A stretch of 64,000 nucleotides of DNA from Opitutus sp. GAS368 (GTDB lineage Bacteria; Verrucomicrobiota; Verrucomicrobiia; Opitutales; Opitutaceae): assembly GCF_900104925.1 (NCBI RefSeq), contig NZ_LT629735.1, forward strand, positions 1,644,291 to 1,708,290. The letters run 5' to 3'. This document shows, one piece after another, positions 33,707 through 42,377 of this stretch. The translations under genes were made by a program, and so were the position numbers. Position 1 is the first letter of the stretch. Each line of letters begins with the position of its first letter. Under the pieces are notes generated by a model. The model ran no database searches. It worked only from the letters and a program-made list of their open reading frames with translations, and was not told the DNA's origin.

Positions 33707-35803
33707 TTATTTTGTTTCCGAATCGAACACCGGCTTCTCGATCACGGGCTTGCCGCCAATGTAGCGGCTGAGCCAGTTCTGCATCTCCCAGTGCCAGTAG
33801 ATGGCGTTCTGCGGGTGCAGCACCCAGTGATTTTCGTCAGGGAACACCATGAGTCGGCTCGGCACGTTCATCGCCTGAAGCACGCCGTAAAGCTCAAGGC
33901 CGTTGCCATAGGGCACTCGGTAGTCGATTTCTCCGCAGATAACGAGGGTCGGGGTCTTGAAGTTCTTCGCATAGAACATCGGGTTTTCCTTCTGCAGGCC
34001 CTCGACGTTGTCCCAGGGCTTGCCGCCCATGACTTCGGGGAAGCCGTGCGGCACGTCGGTCGCGTATTGGGCGTAGGAGCTGTTCACGCCGGCGTGGTCG
34101 ATGATGCACTTGAATCGGTCGGTGTGGCCAAGCACCCACGCGGCCATGTAGCCGCCGTAGCTGGCGCCGGCCGCGGCCAGCCGATCCGGATCGATGTTGG
34201 GCAGCTTCTTTATCAGGAAGTCGGCGCTCTTCATGATGTCCTCGAACGGCATGTCGCCCCACTGGTTGAGGATGCTGCGACAGAACTGCTCGCTGAAGCC
34301 CGTCGAGCCGTGGCGGTTGACCCAGGTGACGATGTAGCCCGGCGCGGCGAAGAGCTGCGTGTTCCAGCGGTAGCTCCAGCTGTCGCGGTTCATCGTGTGC
34401 GGGCCGCCGTGCATCAGCTCGATGAGCGGGTATCTCTTGGTGGCGTCGTAATCCGGGGGATAGACGAGCCAGCCGTGAATCTGCTCGTGGTTGGCGCCCT
34501 CGAACCAGTAGCTCTCGACCTTGCCGAGGTTGATCTGCGCCATGTAGGCGTCGTTGATGTGCGTGAGCTGGCGGACGGCCCCGGTCGCCGGGTCGAGGGC
34601 GAAGAGTTCGTTGGGCCGGCTGGTGTTGTCGTTGAGGAACACCAGCGTGCCGGCGGCGACGTCGAGGGCGCTGGACGTGCCCTGCGAGTAGACCGCAGTG
34701 AGGCCGGTGCCGTCGGCGTTGAGCTTGAAGACCGGCACCACGCCCTTGGCCTCGACGGCCGCCCAGAGGGTTTTCCCGTCGGGGGAGAACTTCACGCCGT
34801 CGATCGAGTAGTCGAGCGCCTCGGTGAGCGGGGTGTTTTTGCCAGTCGCGAGGTCGTGCCGCCAGAGCTTGGTGAACTCGCCGCTGTAATAGGGCGTTTC
34901 CTGCCGGCCGAAGATGATCGATTTGCCATCCGGGGCGAAGACCGCGTTGCCGTCGTCGCCGCGGTTCTCCGGTGTCAGGTTCTTCAGGGTGCCCGAACCG
35001 TCGGTGGGCAGCAGATAGACGTCGTGATTGGGATAGTCGCGGTAAGGCGGGGGCGTGGTGTTGATCGTCAGCGCGATCCACCTGCCGTCGGGCGAGAGAT
35101 CGTAGGCGACTTCGCCGCTGACCGTGAAGAGCCGGTCCCACTTCGGCGTGAGGTCCTTGATCTCCTTCGTGGCGAGCGAGACGACCAGCAGCCGGTTCGC
35201 GGCGCTGTCGGTGATGTAGTGGTCGAAGTAGCGGTATTGGCGGTTCTCGGTGACGTGAGCCGTCATCTTGGAGTCCTTGCGGCGCTTGATCTCCTTCTTC
35301 ATGGCCGCGAGGTCGGCCTTGGCGAACGTGCCGGCCAGCTCGGGGATCACCGTGGTGACGACCACGAGGCCCGAGCCGTCGGGCAGCCACTTGGGGCTCG
35401 AGACGCCGAAGGGCAGTTCGAGGATCTTCTCCGGTTCGCCCCCGTCGATGTGCATCACGTAGAGCGAGGCGGCCTCGTCGTCCCCGCGCTTCGAGGTGAA
35501 GGCCAGACGCGTGCCGTCGGGGCTCCACGCGGCGGCGTTGTCGGTGCCGGCCGCGGTGGTCAGCCGGCGCGGGGCGCCGCCGGCCGTGTCGACCAGCCAG
35601 AGGTTCGACGTGCTCTTGTTCTTCTCGATCGACCATTCCTGGACGGTGAACACGACGGTCTTGCCGTCGGGGGAAACCGCCGGGCTGCTGAGGCGCTTGA
35701 CGGCCCAGAGGTCCTGCGGGGTGAGGGGTCGCTTGTCCGCGCCGACGACCGTGACGGACAACGCCAGCGTGAGGAGCAACGCGATGACGCGAGGGGATTT
35801 CAT
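33707..35803 (-). CDS. secreted S9-family (dipeptidyl/acylaminoacyl-type) peptidase 2
   Basis: 698 aa from ATG 35803 (MKSPRVIALLLTLALSVTVVG); an upstream ATG at 35833 gives ten more residues but spoils the signal peptide. The N-terminal propeller with repeated SPDGK(T/S) blades is followed by an alpha/beta hydrolase domain with S548 in AAGASYGGYMAAW, Asp in CGEIDYRVP and His near NHWVLHPQN. It is a periplasmic or outer-surface serine peptidase. The stop is separated from the terminator by about 80 bp. Confidence 0.93.
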   Translation of the reverse strand: MKSPRVIALLLTLALSVTVVGADKRPLTPQDLWAVKRLSSPAVSPDGKTVVFTVQEWSIEKNKSTSNLWLVDTAGGAPRRLTTAAGTDNAAAWSPDGTRLAFTSKRGDDEAASLYVMHIDGGEPEKILELPFGVSSPKWLPDGSGLVVVTTVIPELAGTFAKADLAAMKKEIKRRKDSKMTAHVTENRQYRYFDHYITDSAANRLLVVSLATKEIKDLTPKWDRLFTVSGEVAYDLSPDGRWIALTINTTPPPYRDYPNHDVYLLPTDGSGTLKNLTPENRGDDGNAVFAPDGKSIIFGRQETPYYSGEFTKLWRHDLATGKNTPLTEALDYSIDGVKFSPDGKTLWAAVEAKGVVPVFKLNADGTGLTAVYSQGTSSALDVAAGTLVFLNDNTSRPNELFALDPATGAVRQLTHINDAYMAQINLGKVESYWFEGANHEQIHGWLVYPPDYDATKRYPLIELMHGGPHTMNRDSWSYRWNTQLFAAPGYIVTWVNRHGSTGFSEQFCRSILNQWGDMPFEDIMKSADFLIKKLPNIDPDRLAAAGASYGGYMAAWVLGHTDRFKCIIDHAGVNSSYAQYATDVPHGFPEVMGGKPWDNVEGLQKENPMFYAKNFKTPTLVICGEIDYRVPYGNGLELYGVLQAMNVPSRLMVFPDENHWVLHPQNAIYWHWEMQNWLSRYIGGKPVIEKPVFDSETK

Positions 35804-35844
35804 AGGCGGGCGAGCCTGATTGATAGAGCGCAAGAGGCAATCCT

Positions 35845-35914
35845 TGTAGGAGCCTGCTTGCAGGCGATTCGAACGCGATATGGTCCGCCTATCGCCTGCA
35901 AGCAGGCTCCTACA
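35845..35914. repeat. TGTAGGAGCCTGCTTGCAGG palindrome
   Basis: The arms TGTAGGAGCCTGCTTGCAGG and its exact complement enclose a roughly 30-bp centre. It closely resembles the REP sequences of pseudomonads known to be mobilised by RAYT transposases; no RAYT gene is in the window. It lies between the S9 peptidase 2 start and the lipoate-ligase-like stop. Confidence 0.9.
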
Positions 35915-35923
35915 GAAGACGTA

Positions 35924-36685
35924 TCAGCGGTAGCCAATCCACTCCGGCGCGGAATACTGCTCGGTCAGGCCCGAGACCTCGTCCTCGTTCAAGTCCGGCC
36001 ACGGTGTTTCCTGCGCCTCGGCGCGCAAGGCGCGCGCCAGGGCGGCAACAAAACACACCGAGAACTCCTCCCAGTCCACCGGCCCGACCGCGGACTTCTC
36101 GATCGATCCCTGGAAGAGCAGGCCGTGCTTGTTCCGCTTCTGGGCGGCGCCGGCGATTTTCCCGCCCGTCGCGGGATGCACGACGTCGTAGAGCTCGGCC
36201 CGCTGGAAACAGATTCCTGGGAGCGGGGCGGCCTGACCGCAGGACGCTTCCCCTGAAAGCGCGCCGGGGTCAGCGCGCTCCACCTTGTCGCACTCGGTTT
36301 TCACCGCGGCCGGCTGGCCGAGGGCGTCCAGCGCCGCGGCCAGGCATTCGTGGACCATACGGTAGGATTGCGCGGCCCGCTCGTCGTAGAGGGCGTGGCC
36401 GCGGGGCAGGACGAGCGAATAGGTCCAGTCGTGGCGGTGGTCGACAATGCCGCCGCCGGTGGGCCGGCGGCAAAGGTCACCCCCCTTCGCCGAGGCTTCG
36501 GGGGGTAAATTGGCGCGGACGAATTCGATTTTCTGGCTGTAGCCGAAGGTGAAAGCCGGGGTGCGCCATTCGTAATGCCGGAAGCGCGGGGCGGCCGGCT
36601 CCGGGTAACGCTGCAGGAGCAGGAAATCCAGCGCCATGTTCTCCGCGGCGGCACCGGTGCGGACGGGAAGGACGTGCAGCTTCAC
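35924..36685 (-). CDS. lipoate-protein ligase A family protein (BPL/LPL domain) with in-frame palindromes
   Basis: 253 aa, single BPL/LPL catalytic domain: NMALDFLLLQRY, RRPTGGGIVDHRHDWTYSLV, GGKIAGAAQKRNKHGLLFQGSI, which includes the RRxxGGG and conserved Lys. It is expected to attach lipoate or octanoate to lipoyl domains. Two palindromes are read in frame: 36480-36505 (PPEASAKGGD, just before RRPTGGG) and 36228-36285 (ADPGALSGEASCGQAAPLPG, before CFQRAELYDVV). The gene overlaps the downstream-on-strand adenylate cyclase stop by 4 bases. Whether the protein is still active with both insertions is open. Confidence 0.85.
   Translation of the reverse strand: MKLHVLPVRTGAAAENMALDFLLLQRYPEPAAPRFRHYEWRTPAFTFGYSQKIEFVRANLPPEASAKGGDLCRRPTGGGIVDHRHDWTYSLVLPRGHALYDERAAQSYRMVHECLAAALDALGQPAAVKTECDKVERADPGALSGEASCGQAAPLPGICFQRAELYDVVHPATGGKIAGAAQKRNKHGLLFQGSIEKSAVGPVDWEEFSVCFVAALARALRAEAQETPWPDLNEDEVSGLTEQYSAPEWIGYR
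36228..36285. repeat. palindrome, GCCTGACC/CAGGACGCTTC family, inside the lipoate-ligase-like gene (copy 2)
   Basis: GCGGCCTGACCGCAGGACGC on the left and GGGGTCAGCGCGCTCCACC on the right; matches the phoR-trmB intergenic copy over almost its full length. It is translated as ADPGALSGEASCGQAAPLPG with no frame break. Confidence 0.8.
36480..36505. repeat. CCCCCC/GGGGGG palindrome inside the lipoate-ligase-like gene
   Basis: Six C and six G enclose TTCGCCGAGGCTTC. The core matches a palindrome in the 33406-33432 intergenic region. It encodes PPEASAKGG directly before the RRPTGGG active-site motif, so it would be in a loop next to the substrate pocket. Confidence 0.6.
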
Positions 36686-38031
36686 TTGCCGGGACGCTTG
36701 GGCCGGGCCTTGCGCAAGGCCTCCAGCAGTTCGGGCAACTGGTAGAACCCGGCGAAGGCCTGCGCGCCCAGCACCGCGTCGCGCGGCGGGAAGGGCTGCG
36801 CGTCATGCAGCGCGCCGGCGATGATCGCGGCCAGGGTCGGCGGCTGGAGTTCCGCCCAGTTGCGCTGGCGGGTGGCACCGCCCTCGGCGTAATAGAGCTG
36901 CCGGTCGATGCCCACGAAAACGCGGATTTCCTTCGGCGCGGTGCCGGACAGTTCGTGGACGATCAGCGGGCTGTCGCGGTTGTAGCGTTGCAGCGCCGTG
37001 GCCAGCCAGCCGAAGAGCCCCTGCATCCGCGCCAGCACCTGGAGGCGGAGCTGGGCCTCGGGCTTGCCCGCCACCGGGGACCGGGGGTCGCGCACGCCCT
37101 TCGCCAGCTCGGCAAAATTGTATTCCTCCGCCGCGGTCGACCGCTGGTCCTGCAACTCACTGCGCCAGGCGGCCAGGGTGTTGGCGACGCGTTCGCGGCT
37201 GGTGGCATCCGCCGTCGCCTCGGCGATGGTCGCGGCCATCGCGTTTTGGGCGGCCTCGGCCCGCGCGGCTTCCCTTCTCTCCTGCAGCCAGGAGAACCCC
37301 GCCAGCCCGATGAGGCCGGCCAAGGCCGCGCCCAGCACGGCGGCCAGGGCGATTTTCATGCCCGGGCTGAGCCGCTTCGCGGGCCCCTTGCCGGCAGGCG
37401 CCGGCTCCTCGGGATAGGCCTCCTCGGTCCCGGTCTCGGCGGCCGCGGCCTCGAGCAGCAGCTTGTAGATCGGGATGTGCTGCGAGATGTTCTTCAGCTC
37501 GCGCGGGCTCAGCCGGATGACGTGCAGCGCCAGCTTGTTCTTCACGACATCGTAGACCGTCTGGGAAATGCAGATGCCGCCGGGCTCGGCTTCGGCCTGC
37601 AGCCGCGCCGCAATGTTCACGCCGTCGCCCATCACGTCCTGCTCGTTGACGAAGACGTCGCCGAGATGGATGCCGAGACGGTGGACGAGGCTCTGGGCGG
37701 CGGGGCGGGTCTTGGCCTGCTCGGCGAAGAACCGCTGCATGGCCAGGGCGCAGGCGACCGCCTGCACGGCGCTCGAAAAATACAGCAGCAGCCCGTCGCC
37801 GGTGGTCTTCAGCACGGAGCCCTGGTGTTGCACGCAGACTTCGCGCATGGCATCGAAGTCGCGCTGCAGCAGGGTCAGGGTCGTTTCCTCGTCCGCCTGC
37901 ATCCGGGCGCTGAAGCTCACGACGTCCGTGAAGACAATGGCCGCAAGCGAGCGTTGGCCGGGGCCGAGAGGACTGGAGGTGCCAAGGGCCATAGACGCGC
38001 GCAGGTTGGTTCTTTCGCCGGTGCGGCGCAA
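36682..38031 (-). CDS. class III adenylate cyclase, soluble catalytic domain plus membrane helix
   Basis: 449 aa. The catalytic domain is N-terminal (about residues 27-190): IVFTDVVSFSARM carries the first metal Asp, LKTTGDGLLLYF the Lys for adenine and second metal Asp, GDGVNIAARLQ the adenine Asp and the transition-state Asn/Arg. One membrane helix follows (about residues 226-248) and then a C-terminal domain of about 200 residues without a recognised fold. The residues select ATP, so cAMP is the expected product. It is upstream of the lipoate-ligase-like gene with a 4-base overlap. Confidence 0.88.
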   Translation of the reverse strand: MRRTGERTNLRASMALGTSSPLGPGQRSLAAIVFTDVVSFSARMQADEETTLTLLQRDFDAMREVCVQHQGSVLKTTGDGLLLYFSSAVQAVACALAMQRFFAEQAKTRPAAQSLVHRLGIHLGDVFVNEQDVMGDGVNIAARLQAEAEPGGICISQTVYDVVKNKLALHVIRLSPRELKNISQHIPIYKLLLEAAAAETGTEEAYPEEPAPAGKGPAKRLSPGMKIALAAVLGAALAGLIGLAGFSWLQERREAARAEAAQNAMAATIAEATADATSRERVANTLAAWRSELQDQRSTAAEEYNFAELAKGVRDPRSPVAGKPEAQLRLQVLARMQGLFGWLATALQRYNRDSPLIVHELSGTAPKEIRVFVGIDRQLYYAEGGATRQRNWAELQPPTLAAIIAGALHDAQPFPPRDAVLGAQAFAGFYQLPELLEALRKARPKRPGK

Positions 38032-38052
38032 CGCCTTTGCGATTGCCTGGGG

Positions 38053-39642
38053 TCAATTTCCCGCCGCATCAAGCAGGCTGCGGGCCTTGAGGAGCAGCGT
38101 GCTCAGGGCAAAGGGCTTGGGCAGGTGGACCAGCGCCCCGGGCGGGAAATCCGGCGGGAGGGCGGCGGGCGACGTGGCCGAGGTGCTGATCACGCGGAGC
38201 CGCGGATTGGCGGCATGCAGCCGGCGCACCAGAGCCGCGCCGGCCTTGGTGTGGCTGTGCACCAGCACGAGTTGGGGCGACAGATTCGTCTGCGCGAGCG
38301 CGGCGGCGGCGGCCTCGGGGGTGGCCGCCTCGGTCACGCGGTAGCCGTCGGTGGCGAGGATGCCGGCGATCATCTTGCGCAGGATGTCGTCGGCCTCGAT
38401 GATGAGGACGTTCTCCGTGCCGCGCATGGCCGGCAGGGCGCCGAGCTTGGTGACGGAGGTCTGCTCGGGTTCCGCGGTCTCGGGCAGGAAGATCTCGAAG
38501 GTGGTGCCGGCGCCAAGCCGGCTCTGCACCGCGACGTGCCCGCCGTTTTCCCGGACGATGCCGAGCACCGTCGGCAGGCCGAGGCCGGTGCCGTGGGCCT
38601 TGGTCGTGAAGAAGGGCTCGAAGATGTTCCGCAGCACCACCGGCTCGATGCCGAGGCCGGTGTCGGTGACCTGCATGACCGCGTAGAGCCCGTCGGTCAT
38701 TTCCGGCACGCGGCGGTCGGCGGCGGAAGCGACCCGGTGGTTGCAGGTGCGGATGGTGAGCTTGCCGCCGCGCGGCATGGCCTCGTGGGCGTTGAAGCAG
38801 AGGTTGAGCAGCACCCGCTGAAAGTGCGCGGGGTCGATGCGGGCGTTGCCGAGGTCGGAGGCGAGCCGCAGCTCCACCGCGATCTCCTCGCCCGCGACCC
38901 GGCGGACGATCTCGGCGATCTCGCGGATGAGCGTGTTGAAGTTGACGACCTTGACCTCGGTTTCCTGCCGGCGGCTGAACTCGAGGATCTGGCGGGCCAG
39001 GGCCGAGGCCTTGAGGCCGGCGCGGTGAATTTCCTGCAGATCCTTCTGCGCGTGGGGCACGGCCGCGAGCTTGCCGCTGAGGATCTCGCAGTAGCCGTTG
39101 ATGATGGAAAGCAGGTTGTTGAAGTCGTGCGCCACGCCGCCCGCCAGCAGGCCGACGGTGTCGAGCTTCTGCGACTGCAGCAGCGCTTCGCGCAGACGCC
39201 GGTTCTCGGATACATCGCGGTAGATGCCGACCAGGCAGCCGCTGGGCCGGCCCTGGAAGATGATGGGGGAAAAATTCCACGCACCGTAGAAAACCGTCCC
39301 GTCCCGGCGGTAAAGCCAGCCTTCGCCCGCCGCCAGGCGGGTGGCCCGGTCGCCTTGGGTCGCCCCGGGCGCCAGCAGGTCGGTGCGCGGGCCGTGCAAC
39401 AAACGCGTGTTCTGTCCCGTCAGACCCGCCGCGGGATAGCCGGTCAGCTCCGCAAATTTCTCGTTGGCCACCAGTATCTCCACGCCGCCGCCCTGCCAGC
39501 CGTCGGTGGTGACCACCGTGGCGTCGCCGAGGGTGGCCAGCGTGCCGGTCAACGCGGCGATGGCCGGCGGGAGCGCCGCCGGCAGGTCCGGCGGATGGGC
39601 GACCGCCTTGGCCGGGGACGGTTTCGCTTTCTTGGCGGACAT
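38053..39642 (-). CDS. PAS (LOV-like) histidine kinase with degenerate C-terminal receiver
   Basis: 529 aa from ATG 39642. A PAS domain (about 30-150) has the LOV-like stretch GYPAAGLTGQNTRLLHGPRTD, where the flavin-adduct Cys of the usual NCRFLQG is replaced by Thr. HisKA follows with H in AGGVAHDFNNLL and a HATPase domain (NAHEAMPRGG, DTGLGIEP, GTGLGLPTV). A C-terminal receiver-like domain keeps the Glu-Asp-Asp cluster (IIEADD) and Lys (LPKPF) but has His where the phospho-acceptor Asp should be (LVLVHSHT). Phosphorelay to an external partner is more likely than internal transfer. No signal peptide is seen. Confidence 0.87.
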   Translation of the reverse strand: MSAKKAKPSPAKAVAHPPDLPAALPPAIAALTGTLATLGDATVVTTDGWQGGGVEILVANEKFAELTGYPAAGLTGQNTRLLHGPRTDLLAPGATQGDRATRLAAGEGWLYRRDGTVFYGAWNFSPIIFQGRPSGCLVGIYRDVSENRRLREALLQSQKLDTVGLLAGGVAHDFNNLLSIINGYCEILSGKLAAVPHAQKDLQEIHRAGLKASALARQILEFSRRQETEVKVVNFNTLIREIAEIVRRVAGEEIAVELRLASDLGNARIDPAHFQRVLLNLCFNAHEAMPRGGKLTIRTCNHRVASAADRRVPEMTDGLYAVMQVTDTGLGIEPVVLRNIFEPFFTTKAHGTGLGLPTVLGIVRENGGHVAVQSRLGAGTTFEIFLPETAEPEQTSVTKLGALPAMRGTENVLIIEADDILRKMIAGILATDGYRVTEAATPEAAAAALAQTNLSPQLVLVHSHTKAGAALVRRLHAANPRLRVISTSATSPAALPPDFPPGALVHLPKPFALSTLLLKARSLLDAAGN

Positions 39643-39646
39643 CAGG

Positions 39647-40285
39647 TCAGGGCGAGAGCCGTTCAATCACCCAATCGCCGCCGGTTTCCCGGCGGTAGCG
39701 CAGCCGGTCGTGCAGGCGGCTGCGCCGGCCCTGCCAGAACTCGACGGTCTCGGGCGCCAGCCGGAATCCGCCCCAGTTGGGCGGCAGGGGCACCTCGCGC
39801 CCCTCGTATTTTTTTTCCACCACGCGGTAGCTTTCCTCGATGACGGCGCGGCCGGCGACGGCGGTGCTCTGCGGCGAGGCCCAGGCGGCCAGCTGGCTCT
39901 GACGCGGCCGGCTGTGGAAATAGGCCTCGGACTCCTCGCGGCTCACGCGCGCCACGGGTCCCTCAACGGTGACCTGCCGCTCCATCGCCACCCACGGGAA
40001 GAGCAGGGCGGCGCGGGGGTTGGCGTCGAGCTCGCGGCCCTTGCGGCTCTCGTAATTGGTGTAGAAGACAAAGCCGCGACCGTCACAGCCCTTGAGCAGC
40101 ACGGTGCGGGCGGCGGGCCGGCCGTCGCGGCCGGTGGTGGCCAGCGTCATGGCGTTCGGTTCGGCGATCTTCGCCGCCTCGGCCTCCTGAAACCACTGCT
40201 CGAACTGGCGGAACGGGTTTTTCGCGAGGTCCTTTTCGAGGAGTCCCGCCAGGCTGTAGTCCTTCCGCATATCGGCCAGTGCCAT
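39647..40285 (-). CDS. pdxH: pyridoxamine 5'-phosphate oxidase PdxH
   Basis: 212 aa, normal length. The FMN-binding core (PNAMTLATTGRDGRPAARTVLLKG, FVFYTNYESRKGRELDANPRAALLF) and the PNP-oxidase C-terminal dimerisation region (WASPQSTAV, PPNWGGFRLAPETVEFWQGRRSRLHDRLRYRR) are complete. It produces pyridoxal 5'-phosphate. It lies immediately upstream of the histidine kinase gene on the same strand, 4 bases apart, though no functional link is evident. Confidence 0.96.
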   Translation of the reverse strand: MALADMRKDYSLAGLLEKDLAKNPFRQFEQWFQEAEAAKIAEPNAMTLATTGRDGRPAARTVLLKGCDGRGFVFYTNYESRKGRELDANPRAALLFPWVAMERQVTVEGPVARVSREESEAYFHSRPRQSQLAAWASPQSTAVAGRAVIEESYRVVEKKYEGREVPLPPNWGGFRLAPETVEFWQGRRSRLHDRLRYRRETGGDWVIERLSP

Positions 40286-40354
40286 GGTGCCGTCATCGTG
40301 GCCCTACACTCCGCGCTGTCAAAATCATCCGCGCCCTGCACGCTGATTCCCGCC

Positions 40355-41134
40355 ATGCCACCCGTTCCCGATCTGCCGCCGTGGGCCTTTCTCGCGCTGT
40401 TCGCCGCCGGGCTGGTCGCGGGCACCGTGGATGCGATCGCGGGCGGGGGCGGGCTGATCACGCTGCCCGTTCTGCTTGGCATCGGCCTGCCCGCCCCGCT
40501 GGCGCTCGGCACCTCCAAGCTGCAGGGCGCCTTCGGCTCCGGCTCGGCAGCGTGGAGTTTTGTGCGGCGCGGTGCGGTTGACCTGCACGAGTGCCGTCTG
40601 GGGTTCGCGCTGACCGCCCTCGGCGCGCTGGGCGGCGCCTTCACGGTCCACCTGCTCGACCCGCAATTCCTCGGGGCGCTCATCCCGTGGCTGCTCGGGG
40701 CCATCGTGATCTACATGATCTTCCGGCCCGCCCTCGGTGCGACCAGCCGGCACCATCGCATGGAACGCTGGCCCTTCTACCTGTTGTTCGGGCTGGGGCT
40801 GGGCTTCTACGACGGCTTCTTCGGCCCGGGCGTCGGCTCGTTCTGGACGATCGCGTTCGTCACGGTGCTCGGGCACGATTTTGTCCGGGCGGCCGGCCAC
40901 ACCAAGGTCATGAACTTTGCCAGCAACCTGGCGGCCGTGGGGTTGTTCGCCACGGCGGGCCTGGTGGCCTGGCTGCCCGGCCTGGCCATGAGTGCCGGCC
41001 AGGTGGTCGGCGGGCGGCTCGGCGCCCACCTGGCCATGACCCGCGGCGCCCGGTTCGTGCGGCCGATCTTCCTCGTCATGGCCACGCTGGTGGCGCTGAA
41101 ACTCATTTACGCCAGCCTCGCCGCCCGTTCATGA
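40355..41134 (+). CDS. TSUP (TauE/SafE) family membrane transporter
   Basis: 259 aa from ATG 40355. Seven to eight hydrophobic helices with the two family repeats: DAIAGGGGLITLPVLLGIGLPAPLALGTSKLQG and GFYDGFFGPGVGSFWTIAFVTVLG, HTKVMNFASNLAA. TSUP proteins transport small organic or sulfur-containing anions such as sulfoacetate or sulfite; the substrate here is not indicated. It is divergent from pdxH and 7 bases before the M20 peptidase. Confidence 0.87.
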   Translation: MPPVPDLPPWAFLALFAAGLVAGTVDAIAGGGGLITLPVLLGIGLPAPLALGTSKLQGAFGSGSAAWSFVRRGAVDLHECRLGFALTALGALGGAFTVHLLDPQFLGALIPWLLGAIVIYMIFRPALGATSRHHRMERWPFYLLFGLGLGFYDGFFGPGVGSFWTIAFVTVLGHDFVRAAGHTKVMNFASNLAAVGLFATAGLVAWLPGLAMSAGQVVGGRLGAHLAMTRGARFVRPIFLVMATLVALKLIYASLAARS

Positions 41135-41141
41135 TGCCGGC

Positions 41142-42377
41142 ATGTCGCCCGCCCGTTATCTCGACCGCCACCAGGCCGACCTGGTCGCCTTCCTGCAAAG
41201 GCTGATCCGGCTGCGCACGGTCAATCCCCCGGGCGAAAACTACGGCGAAATCACCGCCCTGCTCGCGGCCACCCTGCGTGAGCTCGGCCTGCAGGTGCGC
41301 CGGCTGCCGGTCCCCCGGGCGCTGCAAAAAAAGACGCAGCCGGAGCTGCTGGCCTACCCGCGCTACAACGTGATCGGTTTCTGGGACACCGGGGCGAAGA
41401 AAACCATCCACTTCAACGCCCACTACGACGTGGTGCCGGTGTCCGGCTCGTGGCGGCACGGCAGCCCGTTCCACCCGGTCGTGGAGAACGGCTGGATCTA
41501 CGGCCGCGGCACCGCCGACATGAAGGGCGCCATCGCCAGCATCGTCTTTGCCCTGAAAGCCCTGCGCGCCGTCGGCGTGAAGCCCGGCTTCAACGTCGAG
41601 GTGTCTTTCACCGCCGACGAGGAGACCGACAGCACGCTCGGCACGGGCTGGGTCACGAGCCACGGCAAGTTGCGCGCCGACTATGCCGTGGTGGGCGAGG
41701 GCGGCGAGGGCGACGGCGTATGCTGCGGCCACAACGGCGTCGTGTGGCTCAATGTCCGCGTGCACGGCCGTGCCGCCCACGGCTCCACGCCCTCGGCCGG
41801 CATCAACGCCCTCGAGAAGATGTCCGCCCTCGTGCTCGCCCTCAACGCCTACAAGCAGCGGCTGGCCCGGCGCACCTTCCGTTCGCCTGACGGCCGGCGC
41901 CTGCACCCGACCGTCAATCTCGGCGGCGTCTTTGCCTCCGGCGAGGGCGGCAAGGTCAACACCGTGCCCGCCGCCGCCAGCTTTTCCATCGACCGCCGTG
42001 TGCTGCCCATCGAAAGCATCCGCGACGCCGAGCGCGAACTCCGCGCCTTCCTGCGGACCGCGGCGAAGAAAATCCCGCAGTGCCGGATCACCATCGAGAA
42101 GATCTCCGACAACTTCTCGTGCTACAGTTCGCCGACCCATCCGTTGTTCGGTGCCATGCGCGCGAGCGTGGCGCGCGTCCGCCGCCGCCCGGCTAAATTC
42201 ACCGTGTCCACCGGCTTCAACGACATGCACTTCTTCGCCTCGGTGCGGAAAATCCCGACGCTCGGCTACGGCCCGGGCGGTTTCGACTATCACGCGGTGG
42301 ACGAACGCGCCCGGCTCAAGGACCTGACCGATTCGGCGAAGATCTACGCCGACCTGCTGACGACGTTCAAGCAGTAG
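41142..42377 (+). CDS. M20-family metallopeptidase (ArgE/DapE/CPG2-type)
   Basis: 411 aa. The metal-binding series is clear: HFNAHYDVVP, GRGTADMKGAIAS, FTADEETDSTLGTGW with the catalytic Glu pair, and the last ligand in TGFNDMHFF. The central dimerisation domain (about residues 180-300) is present. Without signal peptide it is presumably cytosolic. It is an amidohydrolase or exopeptidase on acyl amino acids or peptides; DapE/ArgE identity is unproved. Its 3' end overlaps the DUF1871-like gene by 11 bases in convergent orientation. Confidence 0.87.
   Translation: MSPARYLDRHQADLVAFLQRLIRLRTVNPPGENYGEITALLAATLRELGLQVRRLPVPRALQKKTQPELLAYPRYNVIGFWDTGAKKTIHFNAHYDVVPVSGSWRHGSPFHPVVENGWIYGRGTADMKGAIASIVFALKALRAVGVKPGFNVEVSFTADEETDSTLGTGWVTSHGKLRADYAVVGEGGEGDGVCCGHNGVVWLNVRVHGRAAHGSTPSAGINALEKMSALVLALNAYKQRLARRTFRSPDGRRLHPTVNLGGVFASGEGGKVNTVPAAASFSIDRRVLPIESIRDAERELRAFLRTAAKKIPQCRITIEKISDNFSCYSSPTHPLFGAMRASVARVRRRPAKFTVSTGFNDMHFFASVRKIPTLGYGPGGFDYHAVDERARLKDLTDSAKIYADLLTTFKQ

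Noticed and set aside
33446-36256. A 936-codon open frame opposite S9 peptidase 2
   Set aside because: Composition is Val/Arg/Gly/Asp-rich with no motifs; the minus strand holds a full peptidase with catalytic triad.
36805-39843. A 1012-codon open frame opposite the adenylate cyclase and histidine kinase genes
   Set aside because: No domain pattern; Gly/Arg/Leu-rich composition typical of an antisense shadow, while the opposite strand encodes two well recognised enzymes.
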